Under the pieces are notes generated by a model. It made no database searches and was not told the origin of the DNA. It saw nothing but the letters and a program-made list of their open reading frames with translations. From Fallopia convolvulus (taxonomy: Eukaryota; Streptophyta; Magnoliopsida; Caryophyllales; Polygonaceae): a stretch of DNA of 64,000 nt. The position numbers and the translations under genes were made by a program. Positions 59,190-64,000 of this stretch are shown here, one piece after another. The stretch spans positions 11,404,091 through 11,468,090 of the forward strand of contig OZ024727.1 of the NCBI GenBank assembly GCA_964016875.1. Direction: 5' to 3'. Position 1 is the stretch's first letter. Every line of letters starts with the position of its first letter.

Positions 59190-60980
59190 TCATCCCTTGG
59201 ATACATCTCCAACAGCCTTTTGGTTTTCCATGAGCTCCACTTGAATTACCTCCTTAGCAACTTGGGCAATGCTATCCACTATGGAAGACTTCTTAGCCGC
59301 GACCACTTCATCAGAGAACAAGCTCTCAAACAATTCTCTTTCCTTTACAGTGTCCTAGGAGGTGTGCTTTCCCGCAGCAAATTCTTCCATCATCCCCACA
59401 CGAGCTTTGCATGACCAGTAGTCTGCGGTGTCTTCAATCTCCTTTGCAAGAGCAGCTTCTTTACCCGAGGAAATAATGAATTTCTCTTCCCAATCCTTGG
59501 AGTCCTTAGAAGCCTTTTCAAGAGAAATCGACAACTCCTTCACCTTCTTCTCTAAAACACTCTTCTCCTGTCCCAAGATGGTGCTTCTGTCTTTTTCGAG
59601 TTGAATGTTGATCTTGCTCTGAGTCAGTTGACCAGGCAGGCCTTTGAAAGTTTCAAAAGCGGATAGCGTGAGCTGGAGACCCTGAATAGGTTGAGAAGCA
59701 GAACATCTTAAGTAAGAGATGAGACGAGCGAATCAAAAGACTTAACTTGTCAATTGAAAAGAAGACATACCTGCCATTGATAAGCAAGCATTTCGCCGAA
59801 AAAGTCTGGCATGGAAGATCGGTCTTCTGCACCTCAAGAACAGTCCACATGAAGAGGCGCCAAAGAACTCAAGCACTTCTCCGCCGCCATATCCAATGAC
59901 ATCATCGTTCCTAGGAGATCGGACAGGTTCGAAACCACATTCTTTTTTGGGGAGGTAACTTTAGCGTCAACCAATTTCCTGGGGATGGATATCGCTAAGG
60001 AGGTGTCAGCTGTTGATGTGGTCTCAGCTTTTCTCTTCTTTCGTGCTTCTACTCGTTCCATAGTGGTAAGCGCAGCAGAAGAGCGGGTAGTCCTTGAACA
60101 TGAAAACATGCAGACAAGCAGGATCATGAGAAGTAAACGAGTCAAAATATGGTGTAGGTGAGAAATTTCAAGGCTTACTTGACATCTCGGTATCTTCAGA
60201 ATCGGAAAAACACGCCTTCACAAGCTTGGGGTAGGATCTCTCTTCGAACGAAAGAGCTTCTATATGAGAAACAAATTGGGCCGACACCTTGCGAGGTTGA
60301 GGAGAAGCAAGATTTTTTGCATTCAAGACAAGAATAGTCAAAGGTTAAAAGCATCCGAACAAAGCAAAATAACTAAATAGAGAAAACACTACCAGTTGAA
60401 CGCCATTGAGTTTTCAGAAAAGAAGTATCGATTCCCAAATAAGATAACTTTACGAAGAAAAATTTGTCTGCCCAGCCCCGATCAGACTTCGACATGTTGA
60501 AAATCAACTCAGACTTGTTTTTGAAGGTTTTTAGGGTCAAACGGCCAGGACCACCTTTGGAAAGACGATAGTTATGAAAGAAGTCGACAGCTTTGAACAG
60601 GAGGCCGTGAGAAGAACACAAAAGGTCAATAGACAGGAGAAGTCTCCAAACCTGGGGAAGTACTTGCTCGGGAGAGACGTTGAGACTAGCAAGGAAATCA
60701 ACTACAAGGGGATAAAAAGGAAATCGATGCCCGATGCTGAAGGAGTATTCATAAAAACACACCCAATCATCAGTGAAAGATTCGGCCCAGACTCCAGGAG
60801 GAGGAAGGAACACTTCTGTGGAGGCAGGAAACCCTACGGAGAAAGCAAAAGTATGAGGATCTTCAAAGGTACTGTTCCTCTGATGATACGGGGTTAGAAT
60901 TTTGGACGAAACCAGAGAAGGGGATCGGATGGATCATAGCAATGAGAAAAGGGTTCAGAGGAGAAACCAGAAGTCGCCAT
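59190..60980 (-). pseudogene. antisense ORF (aORF) of Tat element, multi-exon
   Basis: Runs opposite to pol. Start MATSGFSSEPFSHCYDPSD at 60980; a frame change near 60900 leads to the main exon (to about 60393): VCFYEYSFSIGHRFPFYPLV and later SKGGPGRLTLKTF, resembling the putative gypsy-type transposon domain (PF04195) of plant proteins. A GT donor follows at 60391-60392. Further pieces: about 60320-60180 (FVSHIEALSFEERSYPKL), 60100-59834 (basic MERVEARKKRKAE, then LGTMMSLDMAAEKCLSSL), and 59576-59190, a coiled coil ending GDVSKG. One TAG near 59357 interrupts the last exon. Exact splice junctions are uncertain. Antisense ORFs between pol and the 3' LTR are known for Tat elements; function unknown. 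Confidence 0.65.
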
Positions 60981-61162
60981 GGATGAGAAGAAAAAGGAAG
61001 AAGAAGATGAAAAATCGAGAAGGAAGGACGTACCTGGAAACAAAGACGCATAGTTGGGGCACCATTGAATCATCATGACCGCTATAAATAAGGGTTGATG
61101 GGACATGTTCTACGCGCTACAACTTCCGAGACGTGAACTTTCCCGGGTTTTTGAGGGGGTAT
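60981..61162 (+). other. element D 3' end with polypurine tract
   Basis: Polypurine tract TTTTTGAGGGGGTAT (about 61148-61162) next to the 3' LTR. The 5' leader of the antisense gene would lie here too. Confidence 0.6.
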
Positions 61163-61660
61163 TGTTGGGCCTCCCAGGAATTAGCCCAAAGTCGAGAGTC
61201 TAAATAACACGAGTAAATGAAGCTCGTTCTCTGAATCGTGCAAATTGATCCATAGCAATGGTATAAAAACAAGGATAACGGTAACGGATGGAGCATTAAG
61301 GCTGGTGGCGAGATCTCCGGGATACACTAACGCTCCTTCAACGGTCGAAAGGAAACAAGGGATATAAAAGCTGAAGAGGGAGACAAGGACACATACACAA
61401 TCGCACTCGGGAATACTCTCTAGCTAAAACCATTCCTTCTGTTTATCAATTTTGTTCATACGCTTGGTTGTAATGCCAGAAGAATTATCCATCATCATGA
61501 TCATAATACAATCACAATAACTTTACTTGCTCTACGTTTATTCTCTTTTCTCTTAAGTTTACATCATGTTTGGAGTTTATAACGCGTTATGATTGCTCTT
61601 TTGTTAGGACTCCCTCATTTTAGCAGGTAACACGTTCGTGTGATTATTCTGCCCAAAATA
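61163..61660 (+). repeat. element D 3' LTR
   Basis: 498 bp, TGTTGGGCCT to CCAAAATA (final CA mutated to TA). TATA box 61363-61369. Confidence 0.9.
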
Positions 61661-61827
61661 GAAGGAACAAACAACGACAGAGTATTACCAACATTAGAAT
61701 CGTCTTCTGATGCAAGCAATCAATCTCCACCCTCGATCTCCTGTGTTCTTCTTATTCTTCTTCCTTGAATGTATTAAAATATCCTTGATCGTTCTCTTAA
61801 CGCTAGAACTGTCTTGGTCTTCAAAGT

Positions 61828-62755
61828 TCAAGCATTCGGGTCGGTATTACACTGCAAATAACATGGGGTAATATCTGATAAGTTCGTTCGACAAATTACT
61901 CACTCTTTTTAATCAAGAAATACTGCTAGTAAAACAAATTATTTTTGTGACAAATCATCATTTCAAAGTGTGCACGAAAAATATACAGGCAAATACTTTT
62001 CTAACCTATACTTAACATGTTCAATTACACTCTAAAATATAATCTATGCTCTAGAGTATCAATTTAACCAAATAAAAAGATTGGGTTGTAAGAGAGTACC
62101 TGGGTATCAACAAGGAATTCCACATGAACTATATATTCATAGCCATCACAAGTGTAAAACCAAGTCTTTGAATCATATGTTTTAGGATCCACTCTTTCAA
62201 AGCACACTGCACAAATATAATCCCTGCCCTTCGGGATCGAGTAATGCGTAGACCTACTTTGGTGATCGGGATTGTGCTCACGCTTCTTTCTAACAACCTC
62301 CTCTATAAGGCAATGATAGTGATAGTCAAGGTCGCACGTCTTACATGAGTACCAAATTTCATTAAAGTAGTCACCACACGCGTTGCATCTACGATCACTC
62401 TTCTTAGAATGTAGTTTTTGGATCACTATGGAAAGGAAATGCTCATGGCACTCATGCCTAATACCCATTCTCTACCAGAGAGAGGAGACCTAGCAATGGT
62501 ATGTTCATATCACTATATGATCAACTTGGCACATTCCTTGTGTAGAGAAAACTAGCAAACAGGCTTGCAAGTGTAGGTTGCGCCTATGACTTGGTTTTCA
62601 CAAACCCTACACTTTGCCTCGTATTCGAGTCCTTCCTCTATGTAATTGGTAATGTGGTGGCCCTTACCATCTCTGCGAGGTGTCATTTTCTCATCATCAT
62701 CATCGTCCTGCTCTTGATTAATTCCCATGTTTACATGGAGAACACAAATAGTCAA
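61828..62755 (-). pseudogene. DC1 (Cys/His-rich C1) domain gene, broken
   Basis: The only host-gene-like sequence. From the right: an acidic start (EQDDDDDEKM), the first C1 repeat with CRVCENQVIGATYTC, then HECHEHFL, CNACGDYFNEIWYSCKTCDLDYHYHC, and YICAVCFERVD with a later DGYEY. DC1 proteins are plant zinc-binding proteins, often linked to stress and hormone responses. Likely gene model: exon ends at 62100 (donor GTACTC), intron 61852-62099, last exon 61828-61851 (eight codons, acceptor TTATTTGCAG). Lesions: TAG at about 62550 inside the first C1 repeat and a frame change between 62470 and 62550. Element D lies 168 bp beyond its stop codon. Confidence 0.75.
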
Positions 62756-62764
62756 CCGTAGTGA

Positions 62765-62907
62765 CTATGTGACTATGTAGTCGGCCATGGCGTCGAGTTT
62801 GCTGGGGTCGACCAACAATTTTTCTGTAGTGACTATGTGGCCCAAATATTCAACCGTAGACATACCAAATGAACACTTAGAGCTCTTCACAAAGAAATGT
62901 TTATCAT
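62765..62907 (-). pseudogene. gypsy reverse transcriptase scrap
   Basis: Minus strand reads HFFVKSSKCSFGMSTVEYLG followed by HIV then PSKLDAMADYIV, the RT connection region of a chromovirus-type gypsy element. About 48 codons only, bounded by the DC1 pseudogene and the Cassandra-like piece. Confidence 0.75.
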
Positions 62908-63102
62908 TGTAACACCCCAAAGATTTATAAGGGATTGAGGTGCTACCCATGTCAGCCAGAGCTCTTCCTTTTCCGAGTTCGAGTGAGGACAAAGAACTCA
63001 GAAGTTAAGCATACAAGGGCAGGAGTAGTACCAGGATGGGTGATCTCCTGGGAAGTCCTCGGGTTGGCATGGGATAGCGCTTCTAAAGGCTTGGGTCTTA
63101 AT
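62908..63102 (+). mobile_element. Cassandra-like LTR piece with 5S rRNA-derived segment
   Basis: Starts TGTAACACCCC like an LTR. 62990-63074 resembles the 3' two thirds of plant 5S rRNA: the box A area GAAGTTAAGC and the box C area GGATGGGTGATCTCCTGGG and AAGTCCTC. Cassandra terminal-repeat retrotransposons carry a 5S-like Pol III segment in their LTRs. The right part of the LTR is missing, cut by the inverted repeat at 63103. Confidence 0.65.
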
Positions 63103-63804
63103 TGTAACACTCTCTTTCTATACAAGGATATTACCACCAGTGACCTCGAGATTAAACTCTTGAAGTCACCCAAGGCTTACAGTAATTACAAAACTTAACC
63201 AAAAAGTTTAAAATGTGGAAGGTATAAATATATAAAAGATGTGGAAGTTAAATACAATAGTTGAATAAAAATCAAATGGTTACAAAAGTTGTAATGGAAA
63301 GGGTCCTACAAGTCGGAACCTCAACCCTTAAAATTTATTCTAAACCTTTTTCCCAAACTAACCACTTCCACTCTAGCTGCTCCTCAAGCTTGTTCCTCGT
63401 GGTCATCGACGTAGAACTCCACTCCTGATGTGTCGCGACAAGAAATGCGATGTACACCAGCCGACCATGCAAGGAAAATAAACGGTCGGTTAGTCTTGGG
63501 ACAGACTAAGCAAATGTGGTTTTGGAAGGTGGTTCTTTTTTTAGGAAGGGATGAGTTGGAGGAGCAGCTAGAGTGTCAAGGTCGAGGTTCCGACTTGTGG
63601 GACCCTTCTCATTTCAACTTTGTATCCGTTTAAGTTTATTCAACTTTTGTAATAGACTTCCGCTACTTTATTATATATATATATAACTTCCGCATTTAAA
63701 GTTTTTGGTTAAGTTCTGTAATTAATGTAAGCCTTGGGTGACTTCGAGAGTTTAATCTCGGGGCCACTGGCGGTAATATCCCTATATAAAAAGGGGGTGT
63801 TACA
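63103..63804. repeat. large inverted repeat of LTR origin
   Basis: Left arm 63103-63395 and right arm about 63555-63804 are reverse complements (about 85% by eye) starting TGTAACAC on both sides, with a spacer of about 160 bp. The outer 60 bp resemble the outer end of E's LTR (ggatattaccrccagtgrcc). No TSD (TTAAT left, GACGC right). Either two LTR ends joined head to head or a foldback element. Transcription would give a long hairpin. Confidence 0.65.
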
Positions 63805-64000
63805 GACGCCAGAAATTCCGAGTCCCTGTCATCGTCATCGGACAAATCATTCTTCTCATGAACGACGGTCTCTTCCTAAGCCAACTCAACGGGATCATTG
63901 GCGACAGCCTCAAGTGGCGCCACAACATCACCAGCCATAGCAACACCCTCCACCGCCAATACGGTTTTGGGTTTCTGTGGCACTTTAGGGTTTGGACCCT
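63805..64000 (-). other. possible coding fragment at window edge
   Basis: The minus strand is open over most of this stretch with one stop, giving an acidic segment (HEKNDLSDDDDRDSEF) preceded by an Ala/Val-rich part. Too short to identify; could be part of a retroelement gag or a host gene. Confidence 0.25.

Larger units (their letters stand above)
36541..61660 (+). mobile_element. element D: Tat-lineage gypsy retrotransposon
   Basis: LTRs 36541-37039 and 61163-61660, perfect target duplication GAAGG (36536-36540, 61661-61665). PBS-like TGGCGGCCACTGTGGGG beside the 5' LTR, polypurine tract before the 3' LTR. Order gag, protease, RT, RNase H, second (archaeal-type) RNase H, integrase, antisense ORF is the Tat hallmark. 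About 8.8 kb without E. LTRs differ at about 9% of sites by hand count over 320 bp. Many stops and frameshifts; non-functional. Confidence 0.9.

Noticed and set aside
62936..63080. 5S rRNA gene
   Set aside because: Many mismatches to plant 5S, 5' third poorly matched, and it lies in an LTR-like unit; read as Cassandra-type.

Overview
The window is a plant nuclear intergenic block made almost entirely of nested transposable elements. The organism is inferred to be a flowering plant, probably a eudicot. Evidence: plant Ty3-gypsy lineages (Athila-like, Tat, Tekay/Del-like, Reina-like chromovirus), Ty1-copia, MULE and hAT MITEs, a tRNA-type SINE, a 5S-bearing Cassandra-like LTR, (TTTAGGG)n repeats and a DC1-domain gene remnant. 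I see no intact host gene, rRNA, functional tRNA or CRISPR array.

Left block, 1-32693. After an LTR-type repeat cut by the window edge (1-1382) and a SINE (2070-2259), a Tekay-like element C (2708-32693, + strand) forms the frame. Inside its remnant lies A (3631-21820, - strand), an Athila-like element with gag and protease but no reverse transcriptase or integrase. A's gag is interrupted by a relative B (9339-19428, - strand, TSD TGCCC), which also lacks pol but has an Athila-type env-like ORF region. A's 5' LTR carries a 793-bp non-autonomous MULE (20427-21219, 9-bp TSD). C's 3' LTR is split by a decayed Ty1-copia element F (22451-30460, + strand, TSD GATAT), whose RNase H is split by an LTR-like block G (28224-29515).

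Middle, 32694-36540: a decayed Reina-like pol fragment (- strand) with a 186-bp hAT MITE, short LTR-like relics and AT-rich tandem repeats.

Right block, 36541-61660: a Tat-type element D (+ strand, TSD GAAGG) with gag, RT, a second RNase H, integrase and a spliced-looking antisense gene before the 3' LTR. Its gag is split by E (37677-54035, - strand, TSD GCAGG), which has very large LTRs (6.3 and 5.5 kb) around a 4.6-kb interior without intact ORFs. Each E LTR carries a different secondary insertion. The end of the window (61661-64000) holds a broken DC1-domain gene, a gypsy RT scrap, a 5S-derived Cassandra-like LTR piece and a large inverted repeat.

The most unexplained signal is a dispersed short palindromic unit, TCGGTAMCGA or TCGTTAMCGA in pairs about 25 bp apart, found more than 30 times in A and B (LTRs, UTRs and inside gag). 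All coordinates come from reading the sequence by eye; LTR divergences are hand counts over limited stretches.
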